From CAIUPE01 sp046091665 (GTDB lineage: Bacteria > Pseudomonadota > Alphaproteobacteria > Rhizobiales > Beijerinckiaceae), in the NCBI GenBank assembly GCA_046091665.1, contig JBJTCD010000026.1:1-64000 (forward strand): a stretch of 64,000 nucleotides of DNA, given 5' to 3'. The notes under the pieces are model-generated. The model was given only the letters and a program-made list of their open reading frames with translations. It made no database searches and was not told where the DNA came from. How positions within the stretch are numbered: the first letter of the stretch is position 1; each line of letters starts with the position of its first letter. The position numbers and the translations under genes were made by a program. Below, piece by piece: positions 25,991-34,605 of the stretch.

Positions 25991-27388
25991 ATGTCGATCA
26001 AACCCATTCACATTATCGGTGGTGGTCTTGCGGGCTCGGAAGCGGCTTGGCAGATCACGCGTAAAAAAATTCCCGTCATTCTTCATGAGATGCGGCCGCT
26101 GAAAAAAACGGATGCGCATCAAACCGACTCCCTCGCTGAACTCGTTTGTTCAAATTCATTTCGCTCTGATGATGCCAAAGCCAATGCTGTTGGATTGCTT
26201 CATGCAGAAATGCGCAAACTCAATTCGCTGATCATGGCATGCGCCGATAAAAACCAAGTGCCAGCCGGTGGTGCTTTGGCGGTTGATCGTGATGGATTTG
26301 CGAATGCTGTAACGGAAGCAATTTATAACGAGCCCTTAATTACGATTGAACGTGGCGAGGTGGATGCGGTTCCGCCGAAGGAGTGGGACAAGATTATCAT
26401 CGCCACAGGGCCGCTTACATCTCCTGCGCTTGCCGATGCCATTCTCTCATTGACTGGCGAAAAGCAATTATCGTTCTTTGATGCGATCGCACCGATCATT
26501 CATAAAGAGACAATCGATTTTGATTTTGCGTGGTATCAAAGCCGTTACGATAAAGTCGGGCCGGGAGGCACGGGCGCCGATTACATCAATTGTCCACTCG
26601 ATCGCGATCAGTATTTTTCGTTTGTCGACGCCTTGATCAAAGGCGAAAAAACTGAATTCAAAAACTTCGAAGGCGTTCCTTATTTCGATGGATGTTTACC
26701 CATTGAAGTGATGGCTGAACGGGGTTTGGAGACTCTTCGACATGGGCCGATGAAACCGGTGGGACTCACCAATCCGCATAATCCAACTTTAAAGCCTTAT
26801 GGCATTGTTCAACTGCGTCAGGATAATGCGCTCGGTACGCTCTATAATATGGTGGGCTTTCAGACAAAACTTAAATATGCGGAACAAGTGCGCATCTTCA
26901 GAACCATCCCCGGATTAGCGCAGGCGGAATTTGCGCGATTGGGTGGTTTACATCGCAACACCTATTTGAATTCTCCGCGCGTTCTTGATGGAAGGCTTCG
27001 ATTGAAAGCCGAACCACGTCTGCGCTTTGCGGGACAAATTACCGGTTGCGAAGGTTATGTCGAAAGCGCTGCCATGGGTCTGGCAGCAGGTCGTTTCACC
27101 GCCGCAGAACGTTTGGAAGAAACACTTCCAATGTTTCCGCCAACAACGAGTCTTGGTGCGCTCATCAATCATATCACCGGTGGTCACATCGAAACCATTG
27201 ATGCCGGCCCACCAAGCTTTCAACCGATGAACATCAATTTTGGATTATTTCCAACGATTGCCGCGCCGACAAAAGATGAAACGGGCAAGCGTTTACGCGG
27301 AACCGAAAAATCAATCGCTCGCAAACATGCATTAACCGCACGCGCGGCTGTTGATCTAGATCAATGGATTAGAGCATTTTGTGATTAA
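25991..27388 (+). CDS. trmFO: methylenetetrahydrofolate-tRNA (uracil-5-)-methyltransferase TrmFO
   Basis: Folate- and FAD-dependent enzyme that makes m5U54 in the T-loop of tRNA. The N-terminal FAD motif is IIGGGLAGSEAAWQ (residues 7-20). The family hallmark AELVCSNSFRSDDAKANAVG with its conserved cysteine lies at ~51-70, GLLHAEMRKLNSL follows, and FAGQITGCEGYVESAAMGL lies near 360. Length of 465 aa from the ATG at 25991 is standard; the upstream extension to 25955 adds only non-conserved residues overlapping the region after the terminator. The related GidA (MnmG) is much longer, so confusion is unlikely. Confidence 0.95.
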   Translation: MSIKPIHIIGGGLAGSEAAWQITRKKIPVILHEMRPLKKTDAHQTDSLAELVCSNSFRSDDAKANAVGLLHAEMRKLNSLIMACADKNQVPAGGALAVDRDGFANAVTEAIYNEPLITIERGEVDAVPPKEWDKIIIATGPLTSPALADAILSLTGEKQLSFFDAIAPIIHKETIDFDFAWYQSRYDKVGPGGTGADYINCPLDRDQYFSFVDALIKGEKTEFKNFEGVPYFDGCLPIEVMAERGLETLRHGPMKPVGLTNPHNPTLKPYGIVQLRQDNALGTLYNMVGFQTKLKYAEQVRIFRTIPGLAQAEFARLGGLHRNTYLNSPRVLDGRLRLKAEPRLRFAGQITGCEGYVESAAMGLAAGRFTAAERLEETLPMFPPTTSLGALINHITGGHIETIDAGPPSFQPMNINFGLFPTIAAPTKDETGKRLRGTEKSIARKHALTARAAVDLDQWIRAFCD

Positions 27389-27454
27389 GTGGTGGCCGGT
27401 TAATCACATAAAAATGCGACAAAACATAAAGATAGCGCGCTCGCTTAATGCGTT

Positions 27455-28177
27455 TTAAATTGAGACGCGCATCATCCGCCACAAGATACGCCATGAATCA
27501 GGTTCGGCTTGTTGCCGATTGAATCCTTTCTCAAAGCGCTCCAAAAATGGTTCCGCGATGACCAAAGGAAGATAGGCAGCAAGAAGCGGCTTTGGCACAT
27601 CCGACAATAATGATCTTAGCTTTATAAGATGCTCTTGGGCGAGATTCACAATATCTGTTTTTGAGATTGTAAAAAGCTCTTCGCGCAAAATTTCAATCAA
27701 TCCGAGCACCATACCTGCGTGACCTGCTGCGTCGCTGGTTGATGGTATACGGCCGTCATTTAATATAATTGACGCGAAATGGATCATTGCCGCGTGACAC
27801 CGCCCGCAAAAAAGTTCGAGCGCGGCCTCATCGGGCGGTGATTGTGGGTCCGTATGAAGAAGCACAACGCGTGCATCAATCAGATCAATCAAGGGCTGCA
27901 ACGGCAAAGAATAAGAAGTGGATGTGTTGATCAGAGCTTCGCCCACAGGATGCGATAGCAATTCCGCCGAGCGTTCGCCTATTAAACCATCAATCCACCA
28001 CTGCATCCGGATTTCGCCAAGCGCTGGTTCAGACACAAGCGTCGGAATGCGTTTCACCTCAAGGGCGAAAGCATAAAGAGAAAGAAGCGCGTCGCGTTTG
28101 TCGGCGGGCGCAAAAAGAACAGACCAATAGAAATCGGGATTTTGCTCTTTAACAAAATCGGCGAGTGCGCGATTCAT
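27455..28177 (-). CDS. squalene/phytoene synthase-like protein (NDUFAF6-type, probably non-catalytic)
   Basis: All-helical isoprenoid-synthase fold of 240 aa that lacks the aspartate-rich DxxxD motifs of real squalene or phytoene synthases: the first is replaced by VKRIPTLVSEPALGEIR. The pattern EPALGEIRMQWWIDGL is that of the NDUFAF6 branch, whose mitochondrial members assist assembly of respiratory complex I. It is the last gene of a leftward set after the NDUFAF3-like gene (3-bp gap) and secF, so both complex I assembly-factor homologues sit together behind the Sec export genes. Catalysis is unlikely; an assembly role is inference. Confidence 0.72.
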   Translation of the reverse strand: MNRALADFVKEQNPDFYWSVLFAPADKRDALLSLYAFALEVKRIPTLVSEPALGEIRMQWWIDGLIGERSAELLSHPVGEALINTSTSYSLPLQPLIDLIDARVVLLHTDPQSPPDEAALELFCGRCHAAMIHFASIILNDGRIPSTSDAAGHAGMVLGLIEILREELFTISKTDIVNLAQEHLIKLRSLLSDVPKPLLAAYLPLVIAEPFLERFEKGFNRQQAEPDSWRILWRMMRVSI

Positions 28178-28180
28178 AGA

Positions 28181-28558
28181 TCAAATCGCAATCAAAGCTG
28201 CGGCAACGCGCCGATGTTCCGCGACAAGCACGTTATAAGTGCGCGCAGCGGCGACTGTGGACATCATATCAAACTGAAATGAGAATTCTCGAAACCGCCA
28301 GAGAAGCGGCTCAGCCAAACGGATGATCTTCTCACCTGTTCCGATCAAAACAAAGTCGATGTTTTTTGCCTCAGCAAAAAGAGGATGAAAAGACGATGGT
28401 TTGATGTCTTCAATCGTTGTGATCGACCATGCATGAAAACCTGATGGCAAGATCAAAAGCGAACCGCGATGCGACATATCGGCAAAGCGAAATCCGCCCT
28501 CACCGACCGCATCGATTGCATAGCGCCCCGGAAGAAAGCCATGAGCCGGCGCGCTCAT
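28181..28558 (-). CDS. Mth938/DUF498 family protein (NDUFAF3-like)
   Basis: 125-residue protein of the Mth938 fold. The conserved stretch is SLLILPSGFHAWSITTIEDI, followed by FVLIGTGEKI and the C-terminal helix TVAAARTYNVLVAEHRRVAAALI with the usual ArTyN pattern. The human relative NDUFAF3 is a complex I assembly factor. The ATG overlaps the secF stop (ATGA), so it is translationally coupled to secDF. From the literature I recall that this linkage with Sec genes is conserved in Alphaproteobacteria and was used to link NDUFAF3 with membrane-protein insertion. Confidence 0.85.
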   Translation of the reverse strand: MSAPAHGFLPGRYAIDAVGEGGFRFADMSHRGSLLILPSGFHAWSITTIEDIKPSSFHPLFAEAKNIDFVLIGTGEKIIRLAEPLLWRFREFSFQFDMMSTVAAARTYNVLVAEHRRVAAALIAI

Positions 28559-29508
28559 CGTACCGTCGATTGCGGAGCGTCTGCGGTTTCCGACGTCGCT
28601 TCTTGACCATCACCGCTAACACGAGCGCCCAGATAAATGAGCATTGGTGCCGCGATAAAGATCGATGAATAAGTCCCGATCACAACGCCAAAAATCATCG
28701 CCCAAGAAAAGCTCTTGATCACCGAGCCGCCAAAGAGCACGAGCGCTAAAAGTGCAAGAGATGTGGTGACGGATGTCATCACCGTTCTTGAGAGCGTCGA
28801 ATTAATCGAAAGATCAAGAAGCTCGGCAATCGTCATTTTCTTGTTTTGGCGGATTAATTCGCGAATGCGGACAAACACAACGACCGTATCGTTCAAAGAA
28901 TAACCGACAATCGTCAGGATCGCCGCAATCGATGTCATATTGAATTCGATCTGCGTGATCGCGAAAAATCCCATCGTCAGCACAAGGTCGTGCAAAGTGG
29001 CAATCACGGCGCCGACGGCAAATTGCCACTCAAAGCGGAACCATAAATAAATCAGCACGGCAATGATCGAGAGCACAACGCCCAAGATACCCGATTGCAC
29101 CAATTCGCCGGAAACGCGGGGTCCCACCACCTCAACGCGACGGAATTCATAATCTTTGCCGAATGTTGCACGAACACGTTCAACAACTGCCTGCTGCCCT
29201 TTCTCGCCGCCGGGCTGCAACCCAAAGCGCAATGACACTTCACCCTGATTGCCGAATTCCTGAACTTCGACATCGCCCAAGTCCAATTCAGCGGCAGCTG
29301 TGCGCACAGAAGCGATATCCGCTTTGCCGGTAAGCGTTTTCATTTCAATGAGAGTGCCGCCGGTGAAGTCGATACCGAAATTCAAACCGATTGCAAAAAA
29401 AGCACCGACTGAAATCAGCGAGATCAGAGCGGAGAACGGAAAGCTTAAGCGTCGGAACGCCATAAAGCCGAAAGACGTATCATCAGGTATGATGCGAAGG
29501 AGTTTCAT
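28555..29508 (-). CDS. secF: protein translocase subunit SecF
   Basis: Inner-membrane partner of SecD that uses the proton gradient to complete export. Six membrane helices surround a periplasmic P4 domain: FGIDFTGGTLIEM is the conserved first-loop motif (residues ~47-60), GILGVVLSIIAVLIYLWFRF is TM2, and TIVGYSLNDTVVVFVRIRE is TM4. The last holds the conserved Asp-Arg segment for proton flow. 317 aa. The ATG at 29508 has GGGAGATGAC upstream; secD ends 13 bp before it. Confidence 0.96.
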   Translation of the reverse strand: MKLLRIIPDDTSFGFMAFRRLSFPFSALISLISVGAFFAIGLNFGIDFTGGTLIEMKTLTGKADIASVRTAAAELDLGDVEVQEFGNQGEVSLRFGLQPGGEKGQQAVVERVRATFGKDYEFRRVEVVGPRVSGELVQSGILGVVLSIIAVLIYLWFRFEWQFAVGAVIATLHDLVLTMGFFAITQIEFNMTSIAAILTIVGYSLNDTVVVFVRIRELIRQNKKMTIAELLDLSINSTLSRTVMTSVTTSLALLALVLFGGSVIKSFSWAMIFGVVIGTYSSIFIAAPMLIYLGARVSGDGQEATSETADAPQSTVR

Positions 29509-29521
29509 TCTGTCATCTCCC

Positions 29522-31132
29522 TCAGAACGGCAATTTCTGCGGACGCGCGCGTGTGTACCAAAGCGCGATCATCATACGTGTCATGGTCACGGCCGTCACA
29601 ACGGTCGTGACAATGCCAAACACCATTGTCACCGCAAAGCCACGCACCGGACCAGAGCCCAAGAAGAACAAAATCGCAGCGGCGATAAACATTGTGACAT
29701 TCGAGTCAATTATTGTGGCAAAAGCGCGCGTGAAGCCGGCATCCAGCGAAGCAATCATGCTGCGTCCTTGTCGCGCCTCCTCGCGAATGCGTTCATAGAT
29801 CAACACATTGGAATCCACCGCCGTACCGATTGTCAGAACTATCCCTGCAATGCCGGGCAAAGTGAGCGTTGTGCCAATCAAGGACATCATCGCAAAAATC
29901 AACACAACATGGATGATCAGCGCGATATTTGCGAAGAAGCCAAAGAGACCGTAAGTCACAAACATAAAGGCGACCACTAGAACCGCCGCCACATAGGCCG
30001 CAATCTTTCCGGCATTGATTGAATCCTGTCCCAAGCCCGGACCAACCGTGCGCTCTTCAACAATCGTCAAAGGCGCTGGCAAGGCGCCGGCACGCAGAAG
30101 AATCGCTAGATTATTAGCGGCTTCAACTGTGAAGCGACCGGAGATCTGCCCCTGCCCGCCTGTGATTGCGGTTTGAATACGCGGAGCCGAGATGACTTTC
30201 TTATCAAGAACAATCGCAAGCGCCCGCCCAACCGATTCCGATGTCGCTGTTCCGAAACGTTGCGCACCACGAATATTAAATTTGAAATTGACGATCGGCT
30301 CACTGGTGCGTTGATCAAATCCCGGTTGCGCATCGATCAGATCTTCGCCCTGCACAATCACGCGTTTTTCAATCGGCAATGGTGGTTGATTGGCCTCCGT
30401 CTGGGGCAACATCTCAACATCAGGTGAATTGGAATTGCCTTCCGCCACCATGCGGAATTCAAGCTGCGCCGTTGTACCCAAAATATCTTTCAACCGTTTC
30501 GGATCTTGCAAACCCGGCACTTGAACGAGAATGCGGTCGATGCCCTGACGCTGGATATTTGGTTCCGTGGTGCCGAGCGCGTCGATACGGCGCCGCAAGA
30601 CTTCAATGGCTTGATCAATCGCTTTGCGGATTTTTTCAGTGACACCTGCATCCGTAATTGAAAGCGTAACCAATCCGTCTTGATCCTCGATGAGTGTCAT
30701 TGCCGCTTGACCGCCACCCCCCATGATTGAAGAGGTTGGCGTTACCAATTCGCGTAATTTGGGTACAACGCGTTTACGCTCTGCTTCATCCGTAATGCGT
30801 ACCGAGACGCCGCGCGGCAAGAACGCAAGACCACCCGCAAGCGCAATCTTCTCATCACGCAAAATGCGCCGCATATCATCGCGCAACGTCGCGACCTGCG
30901 TTTTTAAAACAGCAGCGCTATCGACTTCCAAGAGCACATGCGATCCACCTTGCAGATCAAGCCCAAGCACAATCGCTTGATGCGGCATCAACCAGGACGG
31001 CAGAAAGCCCGGTGTGGCTTCACGGAGCGCCGTTCTCGTTTCGGGCAACATGAGGCTCGGCGCGGCATAAAGAAGGCCGGCAAGAACGAGCAGGAGAACA
31101 GCGGCGATTTTAGCGCGGGAATAACGAAGCAT
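29522..31132 (-). CDS. secD: protein translocase subunit SecD
   Basis: Large periplasmic P1 domain plus six helices; drives the late stage of preprotein export with SecF and YajC. Marks are LGLDLQGGSHVLLEVD (residues ~54-70), VLRRRIDALGTTEPNIQRQG, and the TM4 region IGTAVDSNVLIYERIREE with the proton-path aspartate. The 536-aa length is typical of alphaproteobacteria. One TM near the N terminus acts as anchor. It sits 21 bp after yajC. Confidence 0.96.
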   Translation of the reverse strand: MLRYSRAKIAAVLLLVLAGLLYAAPSLMLPETRTALREATPGFLPSWLMPHQAIVLGLDLQGGSHVLLEVDSAAVLKTQVATLRDDMRRILRDEKIALAGGLAFLPRGVSVRITDEAERKRVVPKLRELVTPTSSIMGGGGQAAMTLIEDQDGLVTLSITDAGVTEKIRKAIDQAIEVLRRRIDALGTTEPNIQRQGIDRILVQVPGLQDPKRLKDILGTTAQLEFRMVAEGNSNSPDVEMLPQTEANQPPLPIEKRVIVQGEDLIDAQPGFDQRTSEPIVNFKFNIRGAQRFGTATSESVGRALAIVLDKKVISAPRIQTAITGGQGQISGRFTVEAANNLAILLRAGALPAPLTIVEERTVGPGLGQDSINAGKIAAYVAAVLVVAFMFVTYGLFGFFANIALIIHVVLIFAMMSLIGTTLTLPGIAGIVLTIGTAVDSNVLIYERIREEARQGRSMIASLDAGFTRAFATIIDSNVTMFIAAAILFFLGSGPVRGFAVTMVFGIVTTVVTAVTMTRMMIALWYTRARPQKLPF

Positions 31133-31153
31133 GATGAATGAGCGCCAGACCGA

Positions 31154-31480
31154 TCAGGATTTCACGGGTTCGCCCTTGGACCGCACATCGGCAATCGAGG
31201 CGCGGGTGACGCGAACACGAACATTGTCGGCAATCTCCAGCTCGACTTCATTGTCATCGGTCACTTTCACCACTTTGCCAATTAGGCCACCGCTCATGAC
31301 AATCTGATCACCCCGACGGACATTTTTGATCATTTCCTGATGCTCTTTCTGCCGCTTCTGCTGAGGGCGGATCATCAAGAAATACATGATCACAAAAATC
31401 AGGATGAAAGGGACAACCTGCATCAACATTTCAGATCCACCCATGGCGGACGCGGTCTGGGCATAAGCGGGCGTAATCAC
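31154..31480 (-). CDS. yajC: preprotein translocase subunit YajC
   Basis: Single-span membrane protein accessory to SecDF. The span is MLMQVVPFILIFVIMYFLMI (residues ~19-38), followed at once by the hallmark RPQQKRQKEHQEM and then a small beta-domain ending in the VKS tail. Start is GTG at 31480 with GGAGGT upstream, giving MITPAYAQTASAMGG. First gene of yajC-secD-secF-NDUFAF3-like-NDUFAF6-like. It diverges from the DUF815 gene over 204 bp. Confidence 0.95.
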   Translation of the reverse strand: MITPAYAQTASAMGGSEMLMQVVPFILIFVIMYFLMIRPQQKRQKEHQEMIKNVRRGDQIVMSGGLIGKVVKVTDDNEVELEIADNVRVRVTRASIADVRSKGEPVKS

Positions 31481-31684
31481 GTAGAAATACCTCCAGAAAA
31501 TCCAAAAAAGAGAGCAAACGAGATCGCCCTCAAGAGTCGGGGCGGACTATAGCTTTTGGCCACCATATTGCAATCAAAAGCGGGTTGATTTGCGGATCTT
31601 GGTTTCCGGCTTGGCATGGACGCTCGGTGAAATCACCTGTATGCAACCAGATAGCCGTTTAGATCTTCTTTAGCCACATTTGCC

Positions 31685-32575
31685 ATGACAACTCAATTAC
31701 CGCCTGCGTCCGATCCCGTTCTTTACGAATTACGTCGAATTGCCGATGCTCTCGAACGCCTAAAGCCGCACACCGCGCCGAAAGTGGATTTTACGCGCAC
31801 TGATGCTTTTGTCTGGCGTCCCGATACGGGACAGCTTGTCGCAGTCCCCAAGGTCAATAAAGTTGACATGCATCTCTTACGCGGGATCGACCGCGTTCGC
31901 GATCTCTTGAATGAAAATACCAATCGCTTCGCTCGTGGCTTGCCTGCCAATAACGCACTTCTATGGGGGGCGCGCGGAATGGGTAAATCCTCACTCGTGA
32001 AAGCCGCCCATGCCGAAGCCGCGCAACATGCGTTAAAGAACGGATCAGCACCCTTAAAGCTCGTCGAAATTCATCGTGAAGACATCGAAACGCTTCCCAC
32101 TCTTATGGCGTTGATGCGCGGCGCTCCTTGTCGCTTCATCGTCTTTTGTGACGATCTTTCTTTTGATTCTAGTGATACTTCATACAAGTCCCTTAAAGCA
32201 GTACTTGAAGGGGGTATCGAAGGAAGACCTGAGAATGTGATCTTCTATGCAACGTCTAATCGCCGCCATCTACTGCCGCGTGATATGATGGAAAACGAAA
32301 AAGGAACGGCCATCAATCCTGGCGAAGCGATTGAAGAGAAGGTCTCGCTCTCCGATCGCTTTGGTTTATGGCTCGGCTTTCATAAATGCAGCCAAGATGA
32401 ATATCTTGATATGGTGCGTGGCTATGCGCGCCATTTTGATCTTCCTATTGATCAACAAAGCCTTGAACATGAAAGCCTTGAATGGGCGACAACACGTGGC
32501 TCGCGCTCGGGTCGAACGGCCTATCAATATATTCAAGATCTCGCGGGTCGTTTGGGTGTGAAACTCGAACAATAA
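31685..32575 (+). CDS. DUF815 AAA+ family ATP-binding protein
   Basis: Predicted P-loop ATPase of 296 aa, distantly related to DnaC/Orc-type AAA+ proteins. Walker A is LLWGARGMGKSSL (residues ~96-108), Walker B is RFIVFCDDLSFD (~150), and the sensor region is VIFYATSNRRHLLPRD, followed by SLSDRFGLWLGF with the family's arginine. There is no DNA-binding domain, signal or membrane segment. Function is unknown; it is widely conserved in Alphaproteobacteria. It has its own promoter region opposite yajC and ends at a bidirectional terminator. Confidence 0.85.
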   Translation: MTTQLPPASDPVLYELRRIADALERLKPHTAPKVDFTRTDAFVWRPDTGQLVAVPKVNKVDMHLLRGIDRVRDLLNENTNRFARGLPANNALLWGARGMGKSSLVKAAHAEAAQHALKNGSAPLKLVEIHREDIETLPTLMALMRGAPCRFIVFCDDLSFDSSDTSYKSLKAVLEGGIEGRPENVIFYATSNRRHLLPRDMMENEKGTAINPGEAIEEKVSLSDRFGLWLGFHKCSQDEYLDMVRGYARHFDLPIDQQSLEHESLEWATTRGSRSGRTAYQYIQDLAGRLGVKLEQ

Positions 32576-32608
32576 AAAAGCGGCCTGAAGGGCCGCCTTA
32601 ATTTTTCA
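32576..32608. terminator. bidirectional Rho-independent terminator between convergent genes
   Basis: GCGGCC (32580-32585) and GGCCGC (32591-32596) form a short GC stem with a five-base loop, flanked by AAAAA on the left and CTTAATTTTT on the right. It serves the DUF815 gene and the convergent M23 lipoprotein gene. Confidence 0.8.
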
Positions 32609-32624
32609 AGCGAGGCAATACTTC

Positions 32625-33803
32625 TCAATCTTCACTGAGGTGTTCAACCGGATCAACCGGGATTGACCCTTTGCGTAATTCAAAATGAAGTTGCGGTGCG
32701 GACACATCGCCCGATTGCCCAGAAAGAGCGATGATCTGACCACGCTTAATGACATCGCCACGCTTCACTTTAATTTCGCTGGCATTAGCATAAACAGAAA
32801 CCCAACCATCGGAATGGCGCACCATCACGAGATTGCCAAAGCCTTTCACTTCATTGCCTGCATAGGCCACTGTTCCGGCCTCTGCCGCTTTGATGGGCGT
32901 GCCTTCAGGCACTGAAATATTAATACCCGTGCTCTTCACGCCGCCTTTATCACCAAAACTTTGGATGATGCGACCTTTGGCAGGCCAGCGGAAACCAACA
33001 TTATTCACTTTCGTAGCGTCCGATGCATTAGCAGGATCGGTCGGTGCGGTTGAAGCCGGAGTTTCGAGCGCTGCTTGTTGTGTTGGAGCGGATTCGACTT
33101 TGGCTGGCGTTTTTGATTGCGCCAATTTTTTTATGTCGGTCTTTGGCGCTTCAGTGCTCACCGCGTCGGCGGGCGCATCGCTTTGCGTGGCTCCCGCAAC
33201 AGCAGCTGTTTTTGTTTGCGGTGCCTTCATTTTTGCAGGTTGAACACCAGCGGCAACATGAACCGGAATGATCAGTTTAGAGCCGACTTTCGGCTTTGCA
33301 TTTCCTTTCAAGCCATTCGCACTGCGGATCGCCTCTTCAGGAACACCATAACGATCTGACAAGATTTTGATTGTCTCGTCCTTTGCCAACGTGACTTCTG
33401 TGCCGCCCTCAGTGACCCATTTGCCACCATCGGGAGCCGACGCCACCGCTTTTGAGTTCACAACAGGCGAAGAGAGCGAAGCCACCTTCTGTGATGTGGC
33501 CGGTGTTTTCGCCACAACAGAGGATTGAGCGGATGCCGACGCATTGTTTGGAGCCGTCAATGGAGCGGAAGCGATCGGGCCGCTGCTTTGAACAATCTCA
33601 TCTGTTGAGCCGACATCCGAAGCAGGGGTTAACCCGCTATTCTGGGATTTCGAAAGAGACCCGGTCGTCTTCGGATCAAAGCGGGCAGAGCCCGAAAAAG
33701 GATTGAGCTGCTCGGACATGCGAACAACATCTGTCCCACATGCCGACATAATAAGACAAAGTCCGCAGGTACTCAAAATGCGAAGCGCGGGCCTTGAACG
33801 CAC
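32625..33803 (-). CDS. LysM/M23 peptidoglycan-associated lipoprotein (NlpD-like)
   Basis: Lipoprotein with signal RPALRILSTCGLCLIMSAC: the cysteine 22 residues in is the lipidation site. It is followed by a long Ser/Ala/Thr/Pro-rich spacer, a LysM repeat (DETIKILSDRYGVPEEAIRSANGL, quoted here only by its ends DETIKIL and RSANGL, ~residues 145-190) and a C-terminal M23 domain (~300-392). In the M23 domain the catalytic Zn ligands look incomplete: GINISVPEGTPIKAAEAG replaces the HxxxD site, while HFELR is kept. It may thus be a regulator of amidases, like NlpD/EnvC. I place the start at GTG 33803 because GGGAGG precedes it; the frame opens at 33839. It ends the serS-surE-pcm series. Confidence 0.82.
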   Translation of the reverse strand: MRSRPALRILSTCGLCLIMSACGTDVVRMSEQLNPFSGSARFDPKTTGSLSKSQNSGLTPASDVGSTDEIVQSSGPIASAPLTAPNNASASAQSSVVAKTPATSQKVASLSSPVVNSKAVASAPDGGKWVTEGGTEVTLAKDETIKILSDRYGVPEEAIRSANGLKGNAKPKVGSKLIIPVHVAAGVQPAKMKAPQTKTAAVAGATQSDAPADAVSTEAPKTDIKKLAQSKTPAKVESAPTQQAALETPASTAPTDPANASDATKVNNVGFRWPAKGRIIQSFGDKGGVKSTGINISVPEGTPIKAAEAGTVAYAGNEVKGFGNLVMVRHSDGWVSVYANASEIKVKRGDVIKRGQIIALSGQSGDVSAPQLHFELRKGSIPVDPVEHLSED

Positions 33804-33920
33804 GGTCGACCTCCCGATCATGACCACAAGACGACTCACAGATCGTCACGCTCCAATTCATCCTCTGTTTAGGTTAAAAACTTCTTTCTAAACTGCCGTG
33901 CAGTGAAGTTATTTTAAGGA

Positions 33921-34580
33921 TCACAACGCTTCTGAAAGACCAGAAACGAGCATGGGCAGATCCAGTCGACCGAAATGATCGATCTCTAACACGCGGCCGG
34001 TAATCGCGCGCCGCCATCTTGTGATTTCCGAGACCTGCCCCACCCGAAGTACAGCCACGACCGATCCGCCCGGCGTTAATTGATCAATCAGATTCGCAGG
34101 TTCACTCTCAATCGCAGCATGGAGAATGATGCGGTCATAAGGCGCTTCTTCCGGATACCCGTGCGTTCCATCCGCATGCCACACCGCGATTGTGCCAAGG
34201 CTTGGCCGGGCGAGCCGTTTCTTTGCCGCATCAGCCAATAACCGATAGCGTTCCAGCGTTGTCACACTAAGAGCCAATCGTGCAATCAAGGCTGTCGCGT
34301 AACCAGAGCCCGTTCCGATCTCGAGCACACGATCACCGGGACCGGCATCAAGCGCTTTGATCATGCGCGCGAGTGACGACGGCGCGGCTTGTGTCTGACC
34401 ACAAGATAGAGGCAACGCGATATCCTCGCCCGCCATGTCGCTGAAACGTTCATCTATATACTCTGCGCGCGGGATTTGTTCGAAAGCTTTCAAAAGCGCG
34501 TGATCAAATATGCCGCGCTCACGCAATTTGAGTTGAAAGGACATGAGGGCCTCGGCATCCGACATCCGTTTCGGCATCAC
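33921..34580 (-). CDS. pcm: protein-L-isoaspartate O-methyltransferase
   Basis: SAM-dependent repair enzyme that methylates isoaspartyl residues in aged proteins. Recognised by the N-terminal AFEQIPRAEYIDERF, DIALPLSCGQTQAAPSSLARM (only partly conserved; most members have GQTISQP) and the SAM motif I VLEIGTGSGYATALIARL at residues ~85-102, followed by YDRIILHAA. 219 aa. It lies 25 bp downstream of surE, the classical survival pair. The usual rpoS of gammaproteobacteria is absent, as expected for an alphaproteobacterium. Confidence 0.92.
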   Translation of the reverse strand: MMPKRMSDAEALMSFQLKLRERGIFDHALLKAFEQIPRAEYIDERFSDMAGEDIALPLSCGQTQAAPSSLARMIKALDAGPGDRVLEIGTGSGYATALIARLALSVTTLERYRLLADAAKKRLARPSLGTIAVWHADGTHGYPEEAPYDRIILHAAIESEPANLIDQLTPGGSVVAVLRVGQVSEITRWRRAITGRVLEIDHFGRLDLPMLVSGLSEAL

Positions 34581-34605
34581 TCATCCTTACAAAAACAAAA
34601 TTGTA

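Noticed and set aside
29300..29980. 226-residue frame opposite secF/secD
   Set aside because: Histidine- and arginine-rich shadow frame crossing two real genes.
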